The notes below the pieces were generated by a model. The model worked only from the letters and a program-made list of their open reading frames with translations, was not told the DNA's origin and searched no databases. This document shows positions 1-7,594 of a stretch of DNA of 64,000 bases, one piece after another; the stretch's first letter is position 1, and every line of letters starts with the position of its first letter. Both the position numbers and the translations under genes were made by a program. The stretch lies in NCBI RefSeq assembly GCF_015477605.1, contig NZ_JADLQX010000001.1, positions 248,001 to 312,000 of the forward strand, given 5' to 3'. Source of the DNA: Nocardia amamiensis. GTDB lineage: Bacteria; Actinomycetota; Actinomycetes; Mycobacteriales; Mycobacteriaceae.

Positions 1-895
1 CCTGCTCCCATGCCTCGGTCCAGTCGTTGCGCAGCATCCGGGCGGGCTTGCCGGTCCAGGCACGTGACCGCACCGTGTCGTGGCTGGTGGCCTCGAGGTA
101 GGTCTGCATCTGCGCGGGCGGCACGTTGGCCTCCTCGACGGTCAGCCACAGCGAGCCGGTCCACGCTCCCGCGGCGCCCATCGCCATGGCCGCGGCGACC
201 TGACGGCCGTTCCCGATGCCGCCCGCGGCCAGCACCGGCAGGTCGCCGACCGCATCGATCACCTGCGGCCACAGCACCAGCGAGGAAACCTCACCGCAGT
301 GGCCGCCGCCTTCGGTGCCCTGGCAGACCACGAAGTCCAGACCCGCCTTCTTGTGGTTGAGCGCGTGCTTGACCGAGCCGCACAGCGCGCCGATCAGCCT
401 GCCGGAGCCCTGCACCTGCTCGACCACATCCTCCGGCGGGGTGCCGAGCGCGTTGGCGACCAGCTTCGCCTTGGGATGCCGCAGGATCACCTCCACCTGC
501 GGGCCCGCGGTGGTGGCGGTCCAGCCGAGCAACTGGTTGTGGTGTTCGCCCTCGGGCAGTTCGGGCACGCCGTGATCGGCGAGGATCTTCTCGGCGAAGT
601 CGCGATGCCCCTGCGGGACGAGTTCGGCCAGTTTCGCTTCCAACTGCTCGGGGCTGAGGCCGTCGATCCCCTTGCCCTCGTACTTGGACGGGATCACCAG
701 ATCGACGCCGTAGACACCCTGCACGTGCTCGTCGAGCCAGGCCAGCTCGACCTCCAGCTGCTCGGCGGTGAAGCCGACCGCACCGAGCACGCCGAGCCCG
801 CCGGCGTTGCTGACCGCGGCCGCCACGTCGCGGCAGTGGGTGAAGGCGAAGATGGGGAATTCGATCCCGAGCCGTTCGCAGATTTCGGTACGCAT
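1..895 (-). CDS. Nitronate monooxygenase / 2-nitropropane dioxygenase family (C-terminus cut by window edge)
   Basis: FMN-dependent oxidation of alkyl nitronates is the family role; the true substrate is unknown. The reading frame starts with ATG at 895 (MRTEICERLG) and stays open to position 2, giving about 298 residues without a stop, so the 3' end lies outside the window. The N-terminus has the family-typical IEFPIF segment, and a glycine-rich FMN-phosphate loop (AAGGIGNGRQ) sits near residues 216-226, followed by an alanine/glycine-rich helix. Members are usually 320-380 residues, so only a short piece is missing. The next gene upstream (WS/DGAT) is on the same strand about 210 bp away, so an operon is not evident. 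Class is fairly secure from the motif order; it is not a dehydrogenase of the IMPDH type because the IMPDH active-site loop is absent. Confidence 0.8.
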   Translation of the reverse strand, partial: MRTEICERLGIEFPIFAFTHCRDVAAAVSNAGGLGVLGAVGFTAEQLEVELAWLDEHVQGVYGVDLVIPSKYEGKGIDGLSPEQLEAKLAELVPQGHRDFAEKILADHGVPELPEGEHHNQLLGWTATTAGPQVEVILRHPKAKLVANALGTPPEDVVEQVQGSGRLIGALCGSVKHALNHKKAGLDFVVCQGTEGGGHCGEVSSLVLWPQVIDAVGDLPVLAAGGIGNGRQVAAAMAMGAAGAWTGSLWLTVEEANVPPAQMQTYLEATSHDTVRSRAWTGKPARMLRNDWTEAWEQ

Positions 896-1105
896 GGCGT
901 GCTGGTCTCCCTCACTGCTCCGCCGCGAACGGCGCGGCGCAGATGTCATAGAACGAGTTACATAATTGTCGCGCGCTTCGGCGGGCTGCCAGCGCGTCGA
1001 TGCCGCCGCAACCACGGATATCGCCATGAAGCGGCTACGGCGTCATCGACAGGCCCGCCCACCATGCATCGACTGTAACACGTTCTAGATTCGGGGGAGT
1101 CCTCG

Positions 1106-2443
1106 TCAATCCGCGGCGCGCTCGAGTTCGGCCAGGGAGTCCTCCAGGTGATCGAGCAGCCGGGGCAGCTGCGGCACGCTGCGGCGGCAGCCGACCAGGC
1201 CGAAATCGAGATTGCCCGCGTTGGAGGTCAGCGTGATGTTCACCGCCTGCCCGTCGAACGGGATGGACAGCGGGTAGCTGGCATCGAGGCGCGCCCCGCT
1301 CCAGTACATGGGTTCGCGCGGACCCGGCACATTGGAGATGACGATATTGAACGTCGGATTGGTCCACGGGATCAGCGCGGGCACGAGATTGAGGGCCAGC
1401 GGACTGAGCATCAACGCGGACAGCGCCATCGTCTGATTGCACGACAGCGCGCGGTAGACCTCTTTGCTGTCGTGCATCGACGCGCTGACCACACGCAGCC
1501 GCTCCAGCGGATCGGCGAGATCGGTGGCGAGGTTGCACAGCGCCGCACCGACCTTCACCCCGTTGGTCTCGTCGTCGTCCTCGGAACGCAGCGACACCGG
1601 CACCATCGCGATCAACGGCTTGTCCGGCAAGGCGTTCCGTTCGACCAGATAGCGGCGCAGTGCGCCCGCCGACATGGCCAGCACAACATCGTTGAGCGTC
1701 GAACCGGTCGCTTTCTTGACCTGCTGCAGCCGATCCAACGGCCAGGACCGGACCACCGAACGGCGCGCACCGCCGATCGGCACGTTGAACATGGTGCGCG
1801 GCGCCGCGAAAGGCTGCTGCCGCAGCAGTGCTTCGCGGGCCGCGCGCAGCACCGATGCGCCGGAAGTCGCCGCGGACAACAGGTTTCGCGTCGCGGCTCG
1901 TACACCGGACCGCTCCGCCTTGCGCCGTGTCCTGGGCAGATGCCACGGCACCCGCGCCGCCGTGGCGGACGGGTCGCTGGTCAACGTGCGTCGTAAGAGA
2001 CGTTGTGCCGAAACGCCGTCGATCAAGGCGTGGTGCATCTTCGAATACAGCGCGAACCGTCCGTCGGCCAGCCCCTCGATCAGATGGATCTCCCACAGCG
2101 GGCGGTGCCGGTCGAGCAGGCTGCCGTGCAGTCCGGAGGCCAGCTCGACGAGTTGGTCCATCCGTCCCGGACCGGGCACCGCCAGCCGCCGCACGTGATA
2201 GTCGAGTTCGACGTCCTCGGCGTACGTCCACGCCAACTGCGGTGTGCCGAGCACTGTTGCGGGATGCTTGCGGAAAGTGGGATCGATATCGGCGCAGTGC
2301 AACAGTTTTTCATGAACCTGCGCGGCGAAGTCGGCGCCGGCGTCTTCAGGCGGTTCGAACAGTTGCAGCGATCCGACGTGCATCGGCTGTTCGCGGGATT
2401 CGGCGAGCAGAAAGACCGCATCGACCGGCGCGATGAATTCCAT
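1106..2443 (-). CDS. Wax ester synthase / diacylglycerol acyltransferase (WS/DGAT family)
   Basis: It should join an acyl-CoA to a diacylglycerol or fatty alcohol to make storage triacylglycerol or wax ester at the inner membrane or lipid bodies. The 445-residue product starts MEFIAPVDAVF, the usual N-terminus of this family, so I prefer ATG 2443 to the in-frame start 81 bp further upstream. The catalytic HHxxxDG motif (HHALIDG) is at residues 137-143. Further family landmarks are PLWE just before it, SNVPGP about two thirds through, and PLSIPFDGQA near the C-terminus. Nocardia and mycobacteria carry many paralogues, so the substrate cannot be named. No obvious operon partner is visible; the methyltransferase upstream on the same strand is 134 bp away. 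Confidence 0.9.
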   Translation of the reverse strand: MEFIAPVDAVFLLAESREQPMHVGSLQLFEPPEDAGADFAAQVHEKLLHCADIDPTFRKHPATVLGTPQLAWTYAEDVELDYHVRRLAVPGPGRMDQLVELASGLHGSLLDRHRPLWEIHLIEGLADGRFALYSKMHHALIDGVSAQRLLRRTLTSDPSATAARVPWHLPRTRRKAERSGVRAATRNLLSAATSGASVLRAAREALLRQQPFAAPRTMFNVPIGGARRSVVRSWPLDRLQQVKKATGSTLNDVVLAMSAGALRRYLVERNALPDKPLIAMVPVSLRSEDDDETNGVKVGAALCNLATDLADPLERLRVVSASMHDSKEVYRALSCNQTMALSALMLSPLALNLVPALIPWTNPTFNIVISNVPGPREPMYWSGARLDASYPLSIPFDGQAVNITLTSNAGNLDFGLVGCRRSVPQLPRLLDHLEDSLAELERAAD

Positions 2444-2577
2444 GGTGGGTCGCCCCCTGACGACAGTGGTGAAAGTGGTGTTATTTGCGATCGACCACGT
2501 TGTCGGCGGGCCCGCGCAGCCCATGAAAACCGCGACACGATCAACTTACCCGCACCGGACGGGTCGTGTTCGGCGAA

Positions 2578-3243
2578 TCACCGAACCTTCGCGGCCAGCA
2601 GGTAAGCCTGTCCGAATCGTTCGTCGGGCCTCGGCTCACGAACCATCCGGGTGATCATGGTGAACCCGGCATCGGTGAGCAGACGCGCAAGCTTTTTCGG
2701 CGCCCATCGATAGGCGCGAGTCACCTTGTGGTCGAAGGCTTCTACCGCATCGGACGCGTCGGCTGTTTGGAACGCCAGCAGCAGGTGGCCTTTGTCCGCG
2801 AGTACCCGGGAAAACTCGCCTAACACCTGTGGCACGCGAGCGGGCGGGATGTGGATCAAGGAATACCAGGCGACGATGCCGCCGAGTTCCCCGTCGCCGA
2901 TCGGTAGCTGTTCCAAGGAACCTTGGTCGAAGGACAGGTGTGGATATTCCGCCCGCGCGAGCGCGATCATTCTCGGCGAGAGATCGATGCCGAACACCCG
3001 CGCGCCGAGGGTCGCGAGGTGCGCGGTGATCCGCCCGGGGCCGCAGCCGAGATCCGCTATCGGTCCGGAACCGTTGTCCGCCACCAACTCCGCGAACACC
3101 GCGAGCATCGCCCGGTCCAGCGGCTGGCCGGCGAGCTGGTGCCGGACGAGCTCGGTATAGCGCTCGGCGACGTCGTCGTAGGCGATGCGCGTTGCGGTGA
3201 CGTCGACGTATCGGTCCGCGGGGTCTTCGGTCGAGTCGAGCAT
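2578..3243 (-). CDS. Class I SAM-dependent methyltransferase (Methyltransferase_11 type)
   Basis: The 221-residue protein has a complete Rossmann methyltransferase core: motif I IADLGCGPGRIT at residues 62-73, the acidic end of strand 2 at FGIDLS, and the QLPIGDGELGGIVAWYSL stretch of the Methyltransferase_11 type. The substrate is unknown; it could be a small molecule or a lipid headgroup. The start ATG 3243 (MLDSTEDPAD) was chosen because the frame further upstream only reads through the antisense of the EamA gene. The EamA transporter ends 38 bp upstream on the same strand, so the two may be co-transcribed. Confidence 0.85.
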   Translation of the reverse strand: MLDSTEDPADRYVDVTATRIAYDDVAERYTELVRHQLAGQPLDRAMLAVFAELVADNGSGPIADLGCGPGRITAHLATLGARVFGIDLSPRMIALARAEYPHLSFDQGSLEQLPIGDGELGGIVAWYSLIHIPPARVPQVLGEFSRVLADKGHLLLAFQTADASDAVEAFDHKVTRAYRWAPKKLARLLTDAGFTMITRMVREPRPDERFGQAYLLAAKVR

Positions 3244-3281
3244 TCTCAGCAGCGTATTACGCGGCCCGCGCCGCCGAGCGA

Positions 3282-4199
3282 TCACCTCTCGGGTAGTGGG
3301 GCGGCCGCCTCGGGAACGGTGGGCACAGGCGGATCCTCGGGAGCCGAGTCGGCGCGGCTGCGCGCGGTGCCGAGAATCGAGCCCAGGATGACCAGCGGGA
3401 AGCCGATCGCCATGCCCGCGGTAAGCGGCTCGTCGAGCGCCGTTACGCCGAGCAGGATCGCTACCGCCGGGTTGATGTAGGTGATCACCGTGGCGCGCGC
3501 GGGACCGACTTCGGAGATCAGCGCGAAGAAGAACAGGAACGCGGCGGCCGTGCAGATCACCGCCAAGCCGAGTACGGACCACGCCGAATCGGCCGTGATG
3601 CGCGCCGGCCTCAGCCAGCCCGCCAACGGGGCGTAGATCGCCGCGGCCAGCAACAGAGAGCCGGTGACCACACCCAGCGGAGGCAGGTCGGCGAGTGCGC
3701 GGTTGATGATGATCGGGCCGACCGCGTAGCCGATCGTCGTCAGGCCGATCGCGCCGATGGCCGCCGGATTCCCCAGGTCGACATCCAGGCCCACGAGTGC
3801 GGCGACACCAGCGAATCCCACGAGCAGACCGGTCACCCGGCGCGCGTCGAACCGGTCGTGGCCTAGCTTGGTCACGATCACCACGGCGATCAGCGGAACC
3901 GCGGCGATCAGCAACCCGACCGTCGAGCTGTTCAGCGTGGTCTCCGCGTACCCGATCAGGAACCACGGGCCGGTGATCTCGACCAGGGTGTAGAGCAGCA
4001 GCGGCCGCCATCGCCGCAGCACCGGAGTCAACGCATCGCGGTACAGCGCGATCGGCAACAGCAACAGCCCGCCGATCAGCGTGCGCCCGAACGCGACCAC
4101 GATCGGGTCGAGATCCTCCACCGCGATCCGGATCATCGCGTACGGCACGCCCCAGATCACCCCCATCGCGAGGAACAGCGCCCACCCGCGTCGCGTCAT
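3282..4199 (-). CDS. EamA/DMT family transporter (10-TM exporter)
   Basis: A 305-residue inner-membrane protein with two EamA repeats, each about five hydrophobic helices (roughly residues 5-140 and 150-285). The first repeat opens with the family-typical MGVIWGVPY, and the second carries the AALLF-like and ISEVGPARATVITYINP segments seen in RhaT/YdcZ-like drug and metabolite exporters. The C-terminal 25 residues are polar and rich in Pro and Glu, and are probably cytoplasmic. The cargo cannot be read from sequence. It sits just upstream of a methyltransferase on the same strand, which could modify the exported compound, but this is only contextual. Confidence 0.85.
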   Translation of the reverse strand: MTRRGWALFLAMGVIWGVPYAMIRIAVEDLDPIVVAFGRTLIGGLLLLPIALYRDALTPVLRRWRPLLLYTLVEITGPWFLIGYAETTLNSSTVGLLIAAVPLIAVVIVTKLGHDRFDARRVTGLLVGFAGVAALVGLDVDLGNPAAIGAIGLTTIGYAVGPIIINRALADLPPLGVVTGSLLLAAAIYAPLAGWLRPARITADSAWSVLGLAVICTAAAFLFFFALISEVGPARATVITYINPAVAILLGVTALDEPLTAGMAIGFPLVILGSILGTARSRADSAPEDPPVPTVPEAAAPLPER

Positions 4200-4288
4200 C
4201 GCGCGACCGCCGGCCGGCGCCGAGGAATGAGGATCGGATCGGTTCGTGACATGCTCCGCTCGCTTTCGATCACTCGGAGCTTAATCAA

Positions 4289-4301
4289 ATGATCCGATCA
4301 T
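4289..4301. promoter_or_regulatory. 13-bp palindrome (ATGATC-C-GATCAT) in divergent promoter region
   Basis: A perfect dyad ATGATC/GATCAT with one central base lies in the 235-bp gap between the divergent EamA and PapA5-like genes. A related GATCGGATCGG stretch occurs about 60 bp to the left. It may be an operator for either gene, but no adjacent regulator gene points to a binding protein. Confidence 0.3.
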
Positions 4302-4434
4302 CCGACAGGTTCGGTTTCCCGGTTCTGACAAGGCCGGTTTCGCCCTGGTCGGGCCGTCCCGTTCGCCCGGTTTTCCCGAATAGTCGGCGCGGCAATGGTG
4401 TTCGAGCTAGTCTCGCCGGGAGCGAAGGGAATGC

Positions 4435-5670
4435 ATGATCGTGGTCGACGTCATCCGCCGGCTGGCCCCGAGCGAACTGATGTTCGCCGCTGGCGAGGTC
4501 TTCATCGGGTATTCGGCGCAAGTATCGGGCCCATTGGACCTGACGGCTCTGACGACGGCCTTCGAGGCCGTCGCCCGCGCGCATCCGATCCTTCGCGCCC
4601 GCATCGAGGTGGCCGAAGGCGGCGGTCATGCGTTCGCGGTCGCCGACGCCATCCCCGAGATCTTCGTCGCCGACGGGGACCCCGAAATGCCGCTGTCCGG
4701 GGCGAAATTCGATCAGCGCACGGGCGTTTGCGCTTTGTGCGTGGTGCGCTCGGGCGAAACCGCCAGCGTGACGCTCATGATCCACCACAGCGTCGCCGAC
4801 GCCTATCATGCTTTCGCCGTGGTCGACGCGCTGTGGGCCGGGTACCGGGACGTCGCCGCCGGGCGTCCGCTCGACTTGCCGGTGCACGCGTTTCCCGAGC
4901 CCGTGGAGCAGCTGCTCGCGGCGCGGGGCATCGAGAAGATGACGTTGCCCGGAGCGCCACCCGCGGGCGAATCGACTGCCCCGCCACCTGTTTCGCAGCC
5001 GCGTGAGGACGAATACCCCGTGCTGCGCACGACCCGTTGCCGGCTCACCCGAGACGAGACCGCGGCGCTGGTCGAACTCGGTCACCGCGAGAACGTCACG
5101 GTGCACGGCCTGGTCTCGGCGGCATTGCTGCGGACCGAGGCCGAGGTTCGCGAGCTACCCCTGACCGGACTGCTCTACCTGTACTCCGTCGACCTACGCA
5201 CCAGGATGAGCCCCGAAGTCGACGCCACCGAGGGGACGAACGTCCTCGGCTTCGCCAACTACCTCTCCCCCGAAGCCGACGTGACACTGGTCGGCTTGGC
5301 CCGTGGTATCAGCGAAGCCCTGCACGCGGGCTTGTCCGCGGGCATCGTGCAACGGACCCCCTTGAACATCCCCGACATGGCCGCGGCACCCCCTCCAGCG
5401 CTCCCCGGCGTGGTGATCGCGACAAACTGGGGCACCATCCCACAGCTGCCGGAGCAAGACGCCCTGCGCATCGACGACTTCCACTCCACCATGCTGGCGA
5501 AACCGGACCTCACCGGCCGCCGCCCGCAACAACCAGGCGGCGGCACCTGCGTCATCAGCACCTTCGCGGGCCGCCTGAGCGTGGAAATCCACCACCCGCC
5601 GGAATTCACCGACCTCCAGCGCCACCGCATCGAAGTACTGGAACGCAACCTCCGCTCCGTACTCCCCTGA
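4435..5670 (+). CDS. PapA5-like acyltransferase (condensation-domain fold)
   Basis: A 411-residue CoA-dependent-acyltransferase superfamily protein. The catalytic HHxxxD motif is HHSVADA at residues 117-123, and its position, length and downstream organisation resemble mycobacterial PapA5 (about 420 residues), which moves mycocerosic acyl chains from a polyketide synthase to phthiocerol. A late GVVIATNWG segment matches the family structural loop near the active-site tunnel. No polyketide synthase or phthiocerol-type gene is present within the window, so an acyl transfer to another alcohol or glycolipid is more likely here. ATG 4435 gives the family-like N-terminus with the RRLAPSE stretch. 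Convergent with the sigma-factor gene, 90 bp apart. Confidence 0.8.
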   Translation: MIVVDVIRRLAPSELMFAAGEVFIGYSAQVSGPLDLTALTTAFEAVARAHPILRARIEVAEGGGHAFAVADAIPEIFVADGDPEMPLSGAKFDQRTGVCALCVVRSGETASVTLMIHHSVADAYHAFAVVDALWAGYRDVAAGRPLDLPVHAFPEPVEQLLAARGIEKMTLPGAPPAGESTAPPPVSQPREDEYPVLRTTRCRLTRDETAALVELGHRENVTVHGLVSAALLRTEAEVRELPLTGLLYLYSVDLRTRMSPEVDATEGTNVLGFANYLSPEADVTLVGLARGISEALHAGLSAGIVQRTPLNIPDMAAAPPPALPGVVIATNWGTIPQLPEQDALRIDDFHSTMLAKPDLTGRRPQQPGGGTCVISTFAGRLSVEIHHPPEFTDLQRHRIEVLERNLRSVLP

Positions 5671-5760
5671 CCGTCAGCTCACGCGGCGCCGACCCGAACC
5701 GTCTCCCAAGCCTGGTCGCCATGTCGAAGCGGGGAATCCGCCGAGACCGTCAGGGTGCGC

Positions 5761-6927
5761 TCAGCGGTTCCCAGAGAGGCGATGGCGGAGGGTGGCCGCC
5801 CGGAGCGTGAGATGGTTGCGCTCGGCGAGGTATTGCGCCTGTGCGGCGGCCGCCACGTAGAGCTGCGCCGCCGTGGCGATGTCGCCGGCCCGTTCGTGGA
5901 GGTAGGCGGCCGAAGCGGTGTGCCGCGGGAGCTTCGGGTCGAGTTCGGCGAGGGCGGCGAGCCCCGCCTGCGGTCCGTCCGCCTCACCGACTGCGACGGC
6001 GCGATTGAGCCGCACCACCGGACTGTCGGTCAGGCGGACCAGCTCGTCGTACCACTCGACGATCTGCACCCAGTCGGTTTCGTCGGCGGTCTGCGCGTCG
6101 GCGTGCAGGGCAGCGATCGCGGCCTGCGCCTGGTACTCCCCGAGCCGGTCGCGGGCCAGCGCAGCCTGGAGCACGGCCACGCCCTCGGCGATCAAGTCGC
6201 GCCGCCAAAGGCCGCGGTCCTGATCGGACAGCGGCACCAAGCTGCCGTCGGCGCGCGTGCGGGCGGGGCGTCTGGCGTGGTGGAGCAGGAACAGGGCGAG
6301 CAGTCCCGCCGCCTCCACGTCGTCGGTGGTCGCGGCCAGCTGCCGGGCCAGCCGGATCGCCTCCGCGGCGAGGTCGACATCGCCGCTGTACCCCTCGTTG
6401 AACACCAGGTACAGCACCCGGAGCACGGTGCTCAGGTCTCCGGGACGATCCAGCCGGACGTCGCTCACGGTGCGTTTCGCCCGGCTGATCCGCTGGGCCA
6501 TCGTCGCTTCGGGCACGAGGTAGGCCTGTGCGATCTGGCGGGTGGTGAGGCCGCCGACGGCCCGCAGCGTCAGGGCGACGGCCGACGCGGGCGTGAGGCT
6601 CGGGTGCGCGCACAGAAAGTAGAGCTGCAGCGTTTCATCCACCGACGCGGTCGGTCCGGGCGGCGGCTCGTCGGAGACCCGAAGCTCGCGACGGCGCCGC
6701 GCGGTGTCGGATCGGGTGAGATCGACGAAGCAACGCCACGCCGTGGTGATCAGCCAGCCCTTGGGGTCGCCGGGGCGCTGGTTCGGCCACGTCTCCACGG
6801 CCCGTATCAGTGCCTCCTGGACGGCGTCCTCGGCGGTAGCGAAGTCCGCCCCGCGGTGGACGAGGGCCGCCAAGACGCCGGGGATCAGGTCCCGCAGCTG
6901 CGCCTCGTCCACCGCGTCGGCGTCCAT
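5761..6927 (-). CDS. ECF42-type sigma factor with C-terminal TPR-like extension
   Basis: A 388-residue RNA polymerase sigma factor. Region 2 lies in residues 1-90 (GADFATAEDAVQEALIRA) and region 4 about residues 115-175 (LTTRQIAQAYLVPEATMAQR). It is followed by a 200-residue helical extension typical of group ECF42, which is about twice the length of ordinary ECF sigmas. ECF42 factors lack an anti-sigma factor and are genetically linked to DGPF/YCII proteins; exactly that gene is upstream. Start ATG 6927 overlaps the stop of the YCII gene by one base (TGATG), so the two are translationally coupled; an earlier in-frame start at 6978 would lie inside the YCII gene. The extension probably controls activity in place of an anti-sigma. 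Confidence 0.9.
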   Translation of the reverse strand: MDADAVDEAQLRDLIPGVLAALVHRGADFATAEDAVQEALIRAVETWPNQRPGDPKGWLITTAWRCFVDLTRSDTARRRRELRVSDEPPPGPTASVDETLQLYFLCAHPSLTPASAVALTLRAVGGLTTRQIAQAYLVPEATMAQRISRAKRTVSDVRLDRPGDLSTVLRVLYLVFNEGYSGDVDLAAEAIRLARQLAATTDDVEAAGLLALFLLHHARRPARTRADGSLVPLSDQDRGLWRRDLIAEGVAVLQAALARDRLGEYQAQAAIAALHADAQTADETDWVQIVEWYDELVRLTDSPVVRLNRAVAVGEADGPQAGLAALAELDPKLPRHTASAAYLHERAGDIATAAQLYVAAAAQAQYLAERNHLTLRAATLRHRLSGNR

Positions 6928-7334
6928 CACTCGGTGACAGTCGGCGCTGCGGTCAGGAACGGCCGCACTTCGAGCCACTCGTGGATCGGCTTGCCGCCCG
7001 CGCCCGGCGCTGCGGACAACTCGCCGGCCAGCTCGACGGCGCGCTCATAGGAGTCGACGTCGATGACCATCCAGCCCGCGATCAGGTCCTTCGTCTCCGC
7101 GAACGGGCCGTCGGTCACGGGGGGCTTGCCCTCGCCGTCGTAGCGGACCCAGGCGCCCTCCGGCGCCAGGGCTTGGCCGTCGACGAACTCACCGCTGCCT
7201 TCCAGGCGGGCCGCGAAGTCGTTCATGTACTGGATGTGCGCCTCGATCTCGGCGGGCGTCCACTGATCCATCGGCACGTCGTTGACCGCCGCAGGCGCAC
7301 CTCGGTAGTGCTTGAGGAGCAGGTACTTGGCCAT
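6927..7334 (-). CDS. YCII-related DGPF-domain protein, partner of the ECF42 sigma factor
   Basis: A 135-residue protein of the YCII/DGPF family (dimeric alpha-beta barrel fold). The name-giving tetrapeptide DGPF is at residues 75-78 in the context TDGPFAETKDLIAGW, as in the family consensus. The biochemical role is unknown; in other actinobacteria these proteins are the regulon members or partners of ECF42 factors. The stop overlaps the sigma-factor start by one base, so it is the first gene of a two-gene operon. A clear AAGGGAGAAT ribosome-binding site precedes the ATG. Confidence 0.88.
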   Translation of the reverse strand: MAKYLLLKHYRGAPAAVNDVPMDQWTPAEIEAHIQYMNDFAARLEGSGEFVDGQALAPEGAWVRYDGEGKPPVTDGPFAETKDLIAGWMVIDVDSYERAVELAGELSAAPGAGGKPIHEWLEVRPFLTAAPTVTE

Positions 7335-7457
7335 GACATTCTCCCTTCGGGACTTGCGACCCTAGTCGGTCGCGCACACCTGGGACGGAGCCGTCCCGCC
7401 GTTCTCGACATCCGCCGCCGAACTTTTTTTGCGGCTTTCCATGAGGCCACGTCATTC

Positions 7458-7473
7458 GAGACCACGTGATCTC
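7458..7473. promoter_or_regulatory. Near-palindrome GAGACCACGTGATCTC upstream of the DGPF-sigma operon
   Basis: A 16-bp dyad with a single mismatched pair around a CACGTG core, lying 124 bp upstream of the YCII start codon. It is the most regular element in the 260-bp gap between dnaB and the YCII gene and could be an operator. A run of seven T (7426-7432) between it and the gene is the only notable AT tract. No binding protein can be assigned. Confidence 0.3.
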
Positions 7474-7594
7474 ATCCACCCCGCCGCGGTGCGGCCCACG
7501 TACCGCCGCTACGGCCGACGACTTCACCACAGCCCAGCCCATTCCGCCGCCGCCATCGGCCCGTCGGCACCGGGCACCGGCCTGCCAGCAGTCC

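Noticed and set aside
80..1078. A plus-strand 332-codon frame at the left edge
   Set aside because: The complementary frame encodes a nitronate monooxygenase with a clear FMN loop; the plus frame has no motif.
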